In this document: positions 11,292 to 21,775 of the stretch, piece by piece
Layout of the letters: each line of letters begins with the position of its first letter
Position numbering within the stretch: position 1 is the first letter of the stretch
Position numbers and translations under genes: made by a program
Source of the DNA: Adiantum capillus-veneris
Taxonomy: Eukaryota > Streptophyta > Polypodiopsida > Polypodiales > Pteridaceae
Length of the DNA stretch: 64,000 nt
Assembly: GCA_014529385.2 (NCBI GenBank)
Contig: CM043971.1
Coordinates: 33,247,209-33,311,208 of the forward strand
Direction: 5' to 3'
The notes under the pieces: model-generated
What the model was told of the DNA's origin: nothing
The model's database searches: none
Seen by the model: the letters and a program-made list of their open reading frames with translations, nothing else

Positions 11292-13339
11292 ATTTCCAAA
11301 TCGAGTTCAATGTAAACGACTGGATATGGCTTGTATTGGCTTGCTAGATAACAACTTGAAGATGTGCAAGCTTTGGTGGCATGAATTTAATGCTTCACGA
11401 GTGCTTCAAAATGCTATGCCAAGACCAAATTTGGGCCAATGACCCTATTTGTGATTATGAAATCAGAAGCTATGCAAATTGGTTTAATTTTTTTATTGGA
11501 ACACGATAAATTTTTTGTATTTTTATTGGTCGATAGGGGCCTCTCTGATCTTGACTTCAAAATTTGTTTCTTGAGAAACTTGCTTGATGTTAGGGTTCAT
11601 GCCAATTGACCAAACACCCATCACATTGACCATACTAACCTTATTTATTATTTGGTAATATAGAACAATAAGGAGAGGTGAGTTTTTGATCCTCACGTTG
11701 TGAGCTCCAGTCATTGAGCTCCAGTCAAAACTCTCTGTGTTCTCCTTCCTTGCATAGCACGCCGAGCACGCATGCACTCTTCACAAGCGGCATTAGAGTT
11801 GATTGGTTCCAATGAGAGAGCTTTATCATTATGAGTGCTTCATGCACTATTTGGAGCAGATTTGTAGCCATTCTTGAGTGCTAATGGTAGAGTATTCAAC
11901 CAGAGTGTTGCCCTTCGATTGCACAAGTGCATTGGTGTGTTCTTACAATAGGAATTGGACCATTTTGCTTAGTATTCAACCCATAGTTCTTCGTGCACAA
12001 CATCCGTATTCTCTCTCACTCTCTCTCTCACACACACACACACACAAACTCCAATTTTTGGCTTCAATGACTCCGACATCTTTTAGCAGGCAAGATACTT
12101 TCAATCAGCAATGGAAGTCAGCATTGACACCCAAATTTCTCAGCGCCGACAACCCATCTTCTTGGCTTGCAACATCAACTTCTCCTCTGACATTGACGTG
12201 CACAAGTGAGGTGTCTCTTCCGTAGAGGAGTGACACCTAGCATCAACATCGACTCGGCAACATCCATTACAGGTTTTTACACGCTCTCTGGCATTGTAGA
12301 GAGCGACACATAGAGAGTTTGCTCGTAGTGGAAGACAAGTTACAGATTTCTGTTATTAGTAGTCTCACATGTTTTTGAGAGAAATTTTTTTTGGATTGCC
12401 ATATGTGTTTGGCCATGATGTATGGTCTTTGTGGTATTGCCTATGCATAGTTGTTGATGGATTCTTACATATAGCTCTTAGATATAGATTTGCATACATA
12501 GGGATAGTCACATGTTCTCTTGACATAGCAAATTTGCGAGCATCTTTGGAAGTGACAGCCATAGCAGTTCTAGTGGGACTTTGGATGAGTATGGTTTATG
12601 TGTGACTAACACTTGAGAGTGCTTGTGCTCTATTGAGATCATTTTACTCCACACGGGGAGGTCATTTGAGTCCAAAATTTGCTTGCATCTCATTGACACT
12701 TGTCTGAGGGCATGTCTTATGGTTTTGCAAAGATAGTTCCACGTTTTGGATGTACATTGTGTTACGGATATTGCCGTTGTACCTTGTTGTGGAGCCGATT
12801 TTGGCTTGTTTTGGCAGTCTTGACTGTTTTTGAGACTCAGTCCAAGAGAGCCCTTTCTAAGAGTGTGGGTAGTTGAGTTTGCATAACCTTTTGTGAGGGT
12901 CATTGCATGAGGTTTTTTGAAGCCAAGCACTAGGGATTGGGTGACCCAGTGTGAGGTGGATTAGGTTGCTAGAGTTCCCCATTCATGGCCTCACCATAGG
13001 ATATGTATTGCTAGGAATAGGTGATTCAACATCAAGTTGGTAGTCTTTTGACAATTTGTTTGAGTAGTATATGCCAGGTTTGTCCAATCATCAACATTAT
13101 TTTTTAATTTATTTATTATTTTTTGCTCAGTTTTATTTGAGATTTTGATATCTATGTACAAAGGAGACTCTCCCGGAGTTTTCTCTCGTGAGTCCTTTAA
13201 TTTGTCTATAGCACTCTTTTTGCATTGACCTTATGGTGATTTTTTTGAGTTTCTAGTTGAGATTTCATCTCTCCTTAGCTGAAATTTTGCAAAAAAAATT
13301 CCATAAGTTCTTAGCATTACTCTCTTGTAGTTAGCTCTT
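11292..13339. other. Non-coding, nothing securely recognised
   Basis: Two kilobases without a supported gene. It holds short (CT)n and (CA)n tracts near 12010-12045. A minus frame of 140 codons (12508-12930) and a plus frame at 12369-12605 overlap each other and have no family motif. Position suggests leader or LTR sequence of the copia fragment that follows, but no primer site or LTR end could be placed. Confidence 0.35.
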
Positions 13340-14574
13340 GTTAGTATGGTTGGATCTTTTGAGAAAGGATTACTACATTAAGAAGTTTGATGGCACAAAA
13401 TTAATCATATGGAAGTAGAAACTTCTTGATGTCCTAATCAACAAATGAATCACAGTGCCTGGTTGAAAGAGCACAAAGAGGGTTTGTACACTGATGATCA
13501 GTGGGAAGAGCTTGATGCTCATGCCATGGCAACTATTATGTTGCATTTTGGTGAGTCTATATTCTTCATCATTATGGACAAGACTATGCTAAAGAGCTGT
13601 GGGAGTCACCTTATGCTAGGCATGGGATGGTAAGAGTGCATCAAACAAAGTGTTTCTAATGAAGAAGCTTATGCATCTTAACATGAAAGAGGGTAACACT
13701 GTCAGTTCACACTTGAACAAGTTTAACAATGTGTTTACTCATTTGACATCAAAGGGGCTTAATTTTTATGATGAAATGAAAGCCATTTTCTTGCTATGTT
13801 GTTTTCTTGCATCATGGGATACATTTGACACTACCATTAGTAACTTTATCCCTAAAGGGAAGATTGTTTTCAGTAATGTTACTAAGGCTTTGCTCATATT
13901 TGATGTTAGTCTTTTGACACTAGTGGGCATAGTGATGTGTACATGGAAAGTGAACATAGCCATAAGAACAATCAAAGACAGAGAGAGGTCGTAGTCACAG
14001 TTGTGGTCATTCTTAGGATTACAGTAATGCACATAGCAAGAGCCGTGGATGTAACACAAGGAACATTGAATGCTACCATTGTGATAAGAAAGGACTCATG
14101 AAAAAATTTCCATTTTTTGCAAAGAGCAAAGGGTAAATCCATTGTCGTAAGTTTTGCACCTCTTAAGAGCAGTGGGAAGATAGAGGACCTCAATGTCGTT
14201 GAATCTCTACATGTTGATGTTGTTCCTAATGTGCCACAACCATTAGATTTATTAGTATTAACTTTTGATTTGAATCCAAAGGCATTGTTAGCTCTTGACA
14301 AATGCTATGGGTAGAATTGGATTATTGACTCAAGTGCCAATTTTCATGTTACTCCTCACAAGGAGTGGTTCTCCAATTTTACTTCTACACACGGTTAAGT
14401 TAAGCTAGGTGATTCTCATCAGATCGAGATATGTGGCATTGGAGATGTGGAGTTGCGTATGTGCAATGGTACTGAGCTCATTCTACGAGGTGTTAAACAT
14501 GTGCCAAAGCTAACTAAGAGCTTGGTTTTAGTAGGACAACATGATCTTGGATACACTATAGTGCTTGAAATATC
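13340..14574 (+). pseudogene. Ty1/copia gag-protease fragment
   Basis: Broken copia polyprotein. Gag begins with KKFDGTKLIIWK (13388 on), continues with the UBN2-type region (DDQWEELDAHAMATIMLHFG; SHLNKFNNVFTHLTSKGLN; 13445-13990) and a degenerate zinc knuckle (ECYHCDKKGLMKKFP near 14070, its last Cys lost). The aspartic protease follows as WIIDSSANFHVTPHKEWF (about 14320), where the catalytic DSG reads DSS, and then GIGDVELRMCNGTELILRGV. Integrase, RT and RNase H are absent: the sequence stops at about 14574 against a reverse-oriented primer-site-like motif. Several stops and frame changes. Confidence 0.8.
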
Positions 14575-14590
14575 TCTTTGATACCAATTG
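14575..14590 (-). promoter_or_regulatory. Reverse-oriented primer-binding-site relic and LTR start
   Basis: On the minus strand this reads TGGTATCAAAGA, two changes from the initiator-Met-tRNA primer site TGGTATCAGAGC. It is preceded (minus sense) by an ACAAT typical of an LTR end, so an LTR of a minus-strand element probably starts near 14589 and runs rightward. Confidence 0.45.
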
Positions 14591-14694
14591 TAAGGTTTAA
14601 GGCACATAACGATAAGAGCCATTTGTAATTCAAATATGTTAATTAACTATCAATGCAACTCAAGAAGGATAAACAGATGTGGATGCAAAAATAG

Positions 14695-15008
14695 ACACTT
14701 GATTCAGATAGAAGTTTGTACAAAGAGTGCTCTTAAATAGATCTACAAAGGCCAAACAGAATTGACACATAGTGGATGACTTGACTAGCACATGGCTTCA
14801 CATATATGTTGATACATGCTAGGCAACATAGCACACACACATACTTGATGAAAAAATAAATACTTGATTCATATAGAATTTGTACAAAGAGTGCTCTTAA
14901 ATGCAGATGCAAAGGCCACACATAACACATAGTGGATGACTTGGCTAGCACATGGCTTCACATATAGGTTGACACATGGTATGCAATGCAACACACACAT
15001 GTATCTTA
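14695..15008 (+). repeat. Tandem repeat, 165-bp unit, two copies
   Basis: Unit one starts ACACTTGATTCAGATAG at 14695 and unit two starts ATACTTGATTCATATAG at 14860. Both contain TTTGTACAAAGAGTGCTC, CACATAGTGGATGACTTG and CTAGCACATGGCTTCACATA. They lie in the putative LTR that begins near 14589. Divergence between units is moderate. Confidence 0.8.
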
Positions 15009-15414
15009 ACACATGGAGAGGGGTTTCATATAGGATTTGCTACAAAATCCACAAAATTAACACCCTTTTATTATGAGTATTCAATAAACAATTGAAATTG
15101 AGGTTTTATTTATTGACTCTCAAAATCTTGCCGTGGAGGTCCTATGGATCTCTTAGACTACTCACTTGTATTGGCAAATCGAGACTTTCTCTTATTACTA
15201 GGATGAGGTGAGGCATATAGTCCTATCATTGTTATTATTAATGGTGCCCTATGATTTATTTAATGATGGAATAAATAGCTTATCATTATTGGGATCATTA
15301 TGAATATGTGCTTGAACTATGACATCTCATAAAGTCTTGGGATTTTGTGCCTTGACCTGCAGCTTCTTAAGCTTTGGTTCAAGATCTCTAATAAAACCAT
15401 GAAAGAGCCTGCAT
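15009..15414. other. Non-coding, nothing recognised
   Basis: AT-rich, no gene supported. It may contain the far end of the LTR that starts near 14589. Confidence 0.35.
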
Positions 15415-15861
<447 letters not shown>

Positions 15862-16001
15862 AGCTGAGCTGAGTGGGTAGAGAGAGAGGAGGAAGGCCGA
15901 TCACACATGTATGCATCAAAATAGCAAGCCTACTGCCCAAATGTCCCGATATAGGTGAATATATGAGTGAATGAAACTCTCTCGTGTAACAATAGTTATC
16001 T

Positions 16002-16002
<1 letters not shown>

Positions 16003-16071
<69 letters not shown>
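16003..16071 (+). repeat. (CT)n microsatellite
   Basis: About 69 bp of uninterrupted CT. The flanking ORFs on both strands with long Ser/Leu or Arg/Glu runs are products of the repeat and are not genes. Confidence 0.97.
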
Positions 16072-16073
<2 letters not shown>

Positions 16074-16271
16074 AGCTCAAGAACAAGAGAGGGGAGCAGA
16101 GAAATTTTATTACGGGAGAGAGTTTCATTCACTCACACAGTTTCCTATATCAGGCCATTCGAGCAGTGAGCTTGCTATTTTGGCTTGCCAATCTCTCTCT
16201 ATCTCTCTCTCACGCGCGCGCGTACACACACACACACACACAGCTCAAGCTCAAGTGGGTGTGAGTGCGCT

Positions 16272-16581
16272 CATTATGTACATATGAATAAGAAGCACCT
16301 CACTCACACTAGTTCTAGAGGTTGCTCCACCCACACCTTCTTGTGCTTCTCCCCTTCCCCGCACGCACCACACCGAACCACGCACACACACATTTGCACA
16401 CACGTGCACTCACAAGTGGTATCAGAGCACTTGTGAGTGCATGTGTATGCGGATGCATGCATGCGTGCGGTGTGGTGCGGTGCAGTGCCTATGGGGAAGG
16501 AAAAACGTACAAGACGGTGTGGGTGGAGCAAGCTCTGGAACTAGTGTGAGTGAGGTGCTCCTTATTCATATGTATATAATG
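16272..16581. repeat. Imperfect inverted repeat around a copia primer site
   Basis: Left arm 16272-16418, right arm 16428-16581. Paired blocks include CATTATGTACATATGAATAAG with its complement at the far end, CACCTCACTCACACTAGTTC, GCTCCACCCACACC and CACTCACAAG. The two arms meet at a TGGTATCAGAGC sequence. Arms differ mainly in the CA/TG-rich inner third. Folded, it would form a hairpin of about 145 bp. Confidence 0.8.
16417..16428 (+). promoter_or_regulatory. Copia-type primer-binding site (initiator Met tRNA)
   Basis: Perfect TGGTATCAGAGC, complementary to the 3' end of plant initiator methionine tRNA and used by many Ty1/copia elements. It sits right after an ACAAG LTR-like end, so the left arm of the inverted repeat is probably the R-U5 end of an LTR. 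Confidence 0.7.
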
Positions 16582-17328
16582 AATAAGGGCATGTACACAT
16601 GGTGGGTGGGTGGCCAAACACCGGACGTTCGGCCCCAGGCAATGGCACGGCACCTTTACCCCAACAATTTCCCACTTAAAGGTGATGCACCGATAAGTGA
16701 GGCCTACTAGTTAAACTACTAGTATGTACAAGAAACTAGGTGAGAGACTCTCTCAACCTATGCCCACTTGATAACTTTGTCGATCCACACGCAGTCATAT
16801 TGGTTTTGGTGGAGGCGAGTGTGCGTACCCATGCTAGAGCTTGCATGTAAATCCCGTAGACTACTCTGTATGGTCTACAAAACTCCACTATGCATCATGC
16901 TAGTGTCATCCATCGCACCACTGACAACCACTGCTGCAAATGCTCCCACTGCAACTGCTAGATTGGGCCTCAACATTAACAAGTCGAACATGAGATGTTG
17001 AACGCTGACAAAATCTGCACAGACGTGGTTATACTCGCCTCCTCTATGCTATCTGCAATCACTACATCATCAAGACTACCCATCGTGTATGGATGTGCCA
17101 ACACCCAAATTGGGAAACCTACATCCTCATCACCCATAGGAAAAACTATGCGTCCTGCCACCAACTCATCAACCTGTAACATGAGTATATCAAAGAACTT
17201 CATATCTGTCATCTCTACCTATGTCTCTAGGGAGAAGACCTTCTCTACCTCTGCCTGCACAAACTTTGACAACACCTGTTGTGTCTCACTAGAGCACTGC
17301 CATTCTACCTCTCTCTCTATAGAGTCTA
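16582..17328. other. Probable copia internal or leader sequence, not resolved
   Basis: No supported gene. A minus frame (16976-17212) has no recognised motif. Position next to the minus-strand copia protease suggests degenerate element sequence. Confidence 0.35.
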
Positions 17329-18069
17329 CTAGACGTCCTGCACAACTAATAGCGCTTTCTCGTGAGCATGGTGGAGCTCACCTGTAAAAGAGACACGTCT
17401 CATCTCTCGCCCAAAGCATACCAGCAACAAAATCAAGACTACACCATTTTGAACCTCAAACACATGCATAGGATATACCAGGTCACTGTAGCCTCCTCTG
17501 ACAATCACTAGTGATCCACAATGCATCCGGAAAGACAACTCTATAAGCAATACCTAACAAACAAAGTCTGCTAATTGTCTCACTGAGATCAAGCTCTGTC
17601 TCAGCTAAGGAACATAGCACACATGTCGTAGCATGTATGATGCACCACTAGGAAAAGACAAACAAACGTCTCTTGCACCCTCTATGTCAAACGTTGAACC
17701 ATCAGCCAAGTGTAGACAACCAAAACTCCCACTAGAAAAGGTGCTAAACTAGTGAGGATGCGGTATGACATGGAAAATTGCATCCTCATCTAGCAATCAA
17801 CATGGAGAAGTTTCACTGCTCAAAGACATGTAATCAAGAGGAACGTTAAAGCAAAATGTGACATCACTGTCATTGGCATATGAAGCCACTGCTCTAGCTT
17901 GTGTCAAAACCTCATGTGCACCATGCATAGATCTCGGATGCTGTCTCATATGCCTAAAACAACGGCACCTAATGTGTCTCAAAACGCATCCCACAAGAGA
18001 AATTGCCTGCAAAAAACTGCAAAAACATGTGAAACGTGTGATTGGCAAAGTTTGTAGCCACACAAGCAT
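17329..18069 (-). pseudogene. Ty1/copia gag-protease fragment, minus strand
   Basis: Reading the minus strand from 18069, a Cys/His-rich segment that looks like a wrecked zinc knuckle (CRCFRHMRQHPRSMH) is followed by LLDEDAIFHVIPHPH. This matches the copia protease start, with the catalytic DSG altered to DED. Then come LADGSTFDIEGARDVCLSF, PSGASYMLRHVCYVP, QSLISVRQLAD and, in the ORF 17550-17329, SLVIVRGGYSDLVYPMHVF. Stops and one frame change break it. It is oriented opposite to the copia fragment at 13340-14574 and belongs to a different copia family by sequence. Confidence 0.75.
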
Positions 18070-19341
18070 ACGCTAATCCTCACTCTTGCGAAAGTGGGTA
18101 CAAGAACACCAAGCTATGTCCAAGCTGACAAAACCTGTCAAAAGTGAGAGTGAACACTCAATCACTGTCAAAGTGAAAATACATCAACCATTGTACAAGG
18201 TGACATAACACTGCAAACTTTTATGGCGAGAAGATGGGGAAAAACGAACAGAATTTCCTTTGCCAAATGAGTCAAAACTCAACACAAACCGCAAGCCAAA
18301 ATACTATAGATAACTACCAGAGTGGGAGTCAACTCGACCACTAAATCATCAGAGAGTAAACTCTAAATACGCATAAACCATGGTAGATTTTCCCCTGAAA
18401 ATTGAGCAAAAACTCAAAAATTTCACCAGATACGCATGGAAATAGACACTCATTGTCTCAGTAGCAAAATCCACAAATGGCATACATAGCACTGTCAAAA
18501 CCCTGGCAAAACAGCTCACTCATGATCGAGTGGCTCTATGGACGTATACGTGTCCAAAAACACTTGTAAACCTGTGGACTTGCTACTTGTGAGATATAGC
18601 AAGCTCAAACTGTATCCGCATAATGCATACATAGCATGAAACTGCAAAAGATCGTGCCAAAAGCTCTCATGAATGCACTGTGCAACATGTGAGCAAAACC
18701 GCTAGGAAATTGGCACACACTACCTCATCAATTGGTAAACACGTCGATCAAAAACACCTGCCAAGAGTTAAGCGTGCTCTGAGGAAAAACCCACCTCGGA
18801 ATGGGCCATCGGAGCTCTATGTGTTGGTATGTGTCCTCGAAGCCAAAAACTGGAGAATCGTTAAAGATCAAAACGTCGTGGAGACTACATCGGACCCGAA
18901 CCGCTCCTGATGGGGGCTAGAGGAGAGCCGTTCCGCTCTCATTCTATGGTCTCCTGCTGTGTCAAGGTCGAGAAATTGTCATTGATGTCGTCTTCCACCG
19001 CCGAGCGGAAGTGCGCTAGCAAAATAGCCGCTTGATCGGTTTTGAAATCAATGTCAAAACGGCTAATCATCGATGCTCGAGTCCGATGCCGAGCCAATGC
19101 AAAACGCCAAGAATAACGCTAAAGTTGAGCCGCCAAATCAGTGTCAAAAAATGATGCCAATAGTCGATGCTCGAAGTCGTAGAGGAAGAATGTTGAGAAA
19201 ATCATCAAAATTGGCGTCGAAACCGATGACAAGGCCGCCTCCGCTGCCTGACGGGAGTCTCCAATGCCGAGAAGAACGCCAAAAAATGGACCAATGCTCG
19301 GAGTGATGCCCGGGCTTACTCATCAAAGCTCGCTCTCACTC
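18070..19341. other. Non-coding, nothing securely recognised
   Basis: Possible gag leader of the minus-strand copia fragment near 18070-18700. The 18900-19310 part is GC-richer and CpG-containing, with several CCGATGC/TCGATGC-like words, but no gene is supported. Confidence 0.3.
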
Positions 19342-19344
19342 TCA

Positions 19345-19384
<40 letters not shown>

Positions 19385-19429
19385 AAGCTCGCTTTTGGTT
19401 TGCTTACAGCTCATTCCCTTGCTGATAGG

Positions 19430-19510
<81 letters not shown>
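19342..19510 (+). repeat. Two (CT)n microsatellites
   Basis: CT tracts at about 19350-19378 and 19432-19510 separated by roughly 50 bp of unique DNA. Confidence 0.95.
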
Positions 19511-19513
<3 letters not shown>

Positions 19514-20092
19514 CTCGGGCATGTGTGTGACCCGGTTGTGTGAGAGCCGATGAGTTGGGGAGTTGAAGGGTGGCTGAGGGCTTTATGTTAAGTATGGAGC
19601 TTGATTTACCCCTTGTAATTTTCAGTATTAAAAACACACATTTGTAAGGCCCTCGTTATGAGGAGAAGCCATCGTGCGTGAAGAAAAATCACTCGCCAAA
19701 AACCAAAATTTTCACAGTGTGTGAAGAAAAAACAATCACCAGAATATTCCTTTTCACCGAAATATTATGGCCAGACAGCGGTCGGAAAGTGGTCGAAAAA
19801 CTATCGATTGGTTGGCCGGTGGCCAATAGTCAATGGTCGGTGGCCGGTGGTCAGAAGTCAATGGTCGATGGGTGGTGGCCGATGGCCGATTTCAAGATGG
19901 ACTTGTCTTCTAAAGGGCGACCACACATGGACGTATTGGAGAGTCCAAGTTGGACTTGTCAACACAAGGGCGGCTACACACGACTGCCCTCTCATGAGAG
20001 AGGGTACCCCTTTGGACCTATAAAAGGAGGCCTCTTTTACACATAAAAACGGAATGTGAAGCATTGTGGTGCATTGTGAAGTTGATGAGAGG
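19511..20092 (+). other. GGTGGCC-rich segment with TATA box, probable old LTR
   Basis: Contains repeated GGTGGCC/GGTCGATGG words at 19800-19890 and a TATA box (TATAAAA at 20019-20025) followed by a GC-rich start region. This organisation resembles the U3-R part of an LTR. The giant gypsy inserted 70 bp after the TATA box, so the downstream part of this sequence resumes at 45085. No coding sequence is supported. Confidence 0.35.
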
Positions 20093-20097
20093 TGGTG
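20093..20097. repeat. Target-site duplication TGGTG (left)
   Basis: TGGTG directly before the gypsy LTR; the same five bases follow the other LTR at 45080-45084. This marks the exact limits of the gypsy insertion. Confidence 0.85.
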
Positions 20098-20871
20098 TGT
20101 GGGAAGAGAACCACGAATAAATTGTCAATCCATGGGACGAAGCTGAAATCACCAAAAGCCAATCGCTCATTGGCAAATCACATCCGTTACAACATCAAAT
20201 GACATCCAAACGTAACGAAACTTCTAAGAAATGTTTATAAGACCTAAGCAGGCATGCTTATGGTCTCAATTTCCACTTTAGGTCAAGTGCAAAAATCGCG
20301 ATTATTAACAGCAGTGGATTTTTGACCTAGTCGTTTTCGATCCAGAATGCATCTAAATGCTTAGCAATGATGACCCAATGCCCGCCTATGCTTAGTTTTT
20401 GCTTTTGAAGTATAAATTCCTACTTATGATGAAATTAGGCCGAGAGTCAGCGACACCAAAAGCTACGATTATACTATGAAATGCTTACGTCAATGCGTAG
20501 AGCTCTTACCTGTGATTGCAACGCAACAAATGCGACTGCAATGTGACAACCGAGGAGGGAGTAGGAAGCGCAAGAAGGAGAGAAGAGAGCGCCGTTAGCT
20601 CACGCTGTGTATTTCATTATCCAAAAACTTAATAATAACTTTACAAAATTGGCCTTTATACGTTAGCCAAGGTTTTTGGTGGTGAAAACTAATAATCTGG
20701 GAGCTCTAGCTAAAGATAGGTTGATACAATTTGGAAGCCTGTAGCCCCGGCTCATCGATACAAAGTTTATCAAGAAAATAGGAGTTACAATATTTTTGAT
20801 ACATCACAATAATAATTGTTTTTTTAATGAGAGCTCCAAAAAATGGTATCCGGGTTAGCTTGCTGCTAACA
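20098..20871 (-). repeat. Gypsy 3' LTR
   Basis: 774 bp. In minus sense it starts TGTTAGCAGCAAGCTAACC and ends CCCACA. It aligns along its length with the 5' LTR but lacks two blocks: about 40 bp near its plus-strand start (after TGTGGGA) and about 90 bp after GAAGCTGA, where both deletion ends carry CTGA. Near 20291 it has AAAAATCGCGATTATTAAC, a partial copy of the palindrome found in the internal subrepeats. Confidence 0.88.
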
Positions 20872-20886
20872 TTCCCCCCCTCCTCG
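20872..20886 (-). promoter_or_regulatory. Gypsy polypurine tract
   Basis: On the minus strand GAGGAGGGGGGGAA directly precedes the 3' LTR TGTTAGC. This is the plus-strand primer position for reverse transcription in LTR elements. Confidence 0.75.
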
Positions 20887-21181
20887 CTTGTGTCGTCCCT
20901 TGACACATCTTTATGGGCTGAAATAATCTTCCGGTTGATGGCTGGCGAGGCGGTCTTTAAGTGCATGGAGGGCCTCTATCGGTGTTCCCTTCTCTGGAGC
21001 TGGCAATCTCGGATAATTCAGCCATGTAGGCCGCTTCTTTGTCAATGCCTCATGTGCTTGCCACGTCCTTACTCTTGGTACATGACAAAAAGTTGGGTCT
21101 TTTTAAAGTGCCGCAGGTGCTCTTGTGAACAGAATCAAGTATGTAGGATTCTTGTTGAACCAGCTCTTTCTCCACTTAGGG
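20887..21181. other. Gypsy 3' internal non-coding part
   Basis: Sequence between the gypsy polypurine tract and the nested copia element; it continues at 26400. No ORF supported. Confidence 0.5.
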
Positions 21182-21186
21182 TGGAC
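21182..21186. repeat. Target-site duplication TGGAC (left)
   Basis: TGGAC before the copia 5' LTR, repeated exactly at 26395-26399 after the 3' LTR. Confidence 0.9.
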
Positions 21187-21413
21187 TGTTACCATATACA
21201 TGTGGTAGTGATGTGTGTGAACACACTAGGACCGCCGGGGTATTTTTTCCCTCTTTAGGAGGTTTTTCCCCCCGTGCATTGTATATACGCCCATCACTCT
21301 AGGGCTATCTATCTTTCCATTGCACACTAAGTAATACACTCTCTATTGTGTGCCTTGAGCTTCCTTCGTCTTCTCCAAGCTGTGTGTGTCTCTCTGCAAC
21401 CCTAATTCCAACA
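21187..21413 (+). repeat. Copia 5' LTR
   Basis: 227 bp, TGTTACCATATACATG... ending ATTCCAACA. It differs from the 3' LTR at seven positions by my alignment, about 3 per cent. Confidence 0.95.
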
Positions 21414-21415
21414 AT

Positions 21416-21427
21416 TGGTATCAGAGC
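21416..21427 (+). promoter_or_regulatory. Copia primer-binding site
   Basis: Perfect TGGTATCAGAGC two bases after the 5' LTR, complementary to the 3' end of initiator methionine tRNA. Confidence 0.9.
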
Positions 21428-21775
21428 AGGTTGCATCCTCCCGGGCTTAATCGCCAGCTGCTCCAGTACACGCCTGCTCACTTTCTCCGATTTCAGTGAG
21501 CTTTGGTGAGTGTTCGCAGGTCGACAAATACTTCGGGAAGGCTCGTAGACCTTGGACTGCTCATATTTTTTATTTGGGCTCATTTCGGCCTCCGTTTCCA
21601 CTTCAGGTAGTACTGCACATGCTATTTCGTCATTTTGTGCAGAATTTTTGTCAGTGCCGTTTTCTGCATAACAGGTGCCTTATAGTCTTCTACGGTTTGT
21701 GCTATATAGCACGTGTTGTCCTCGCTCCGTTTCTCCTATTTTCGGGCAGTTTTCACATCAGGTGCAGCATTTACA

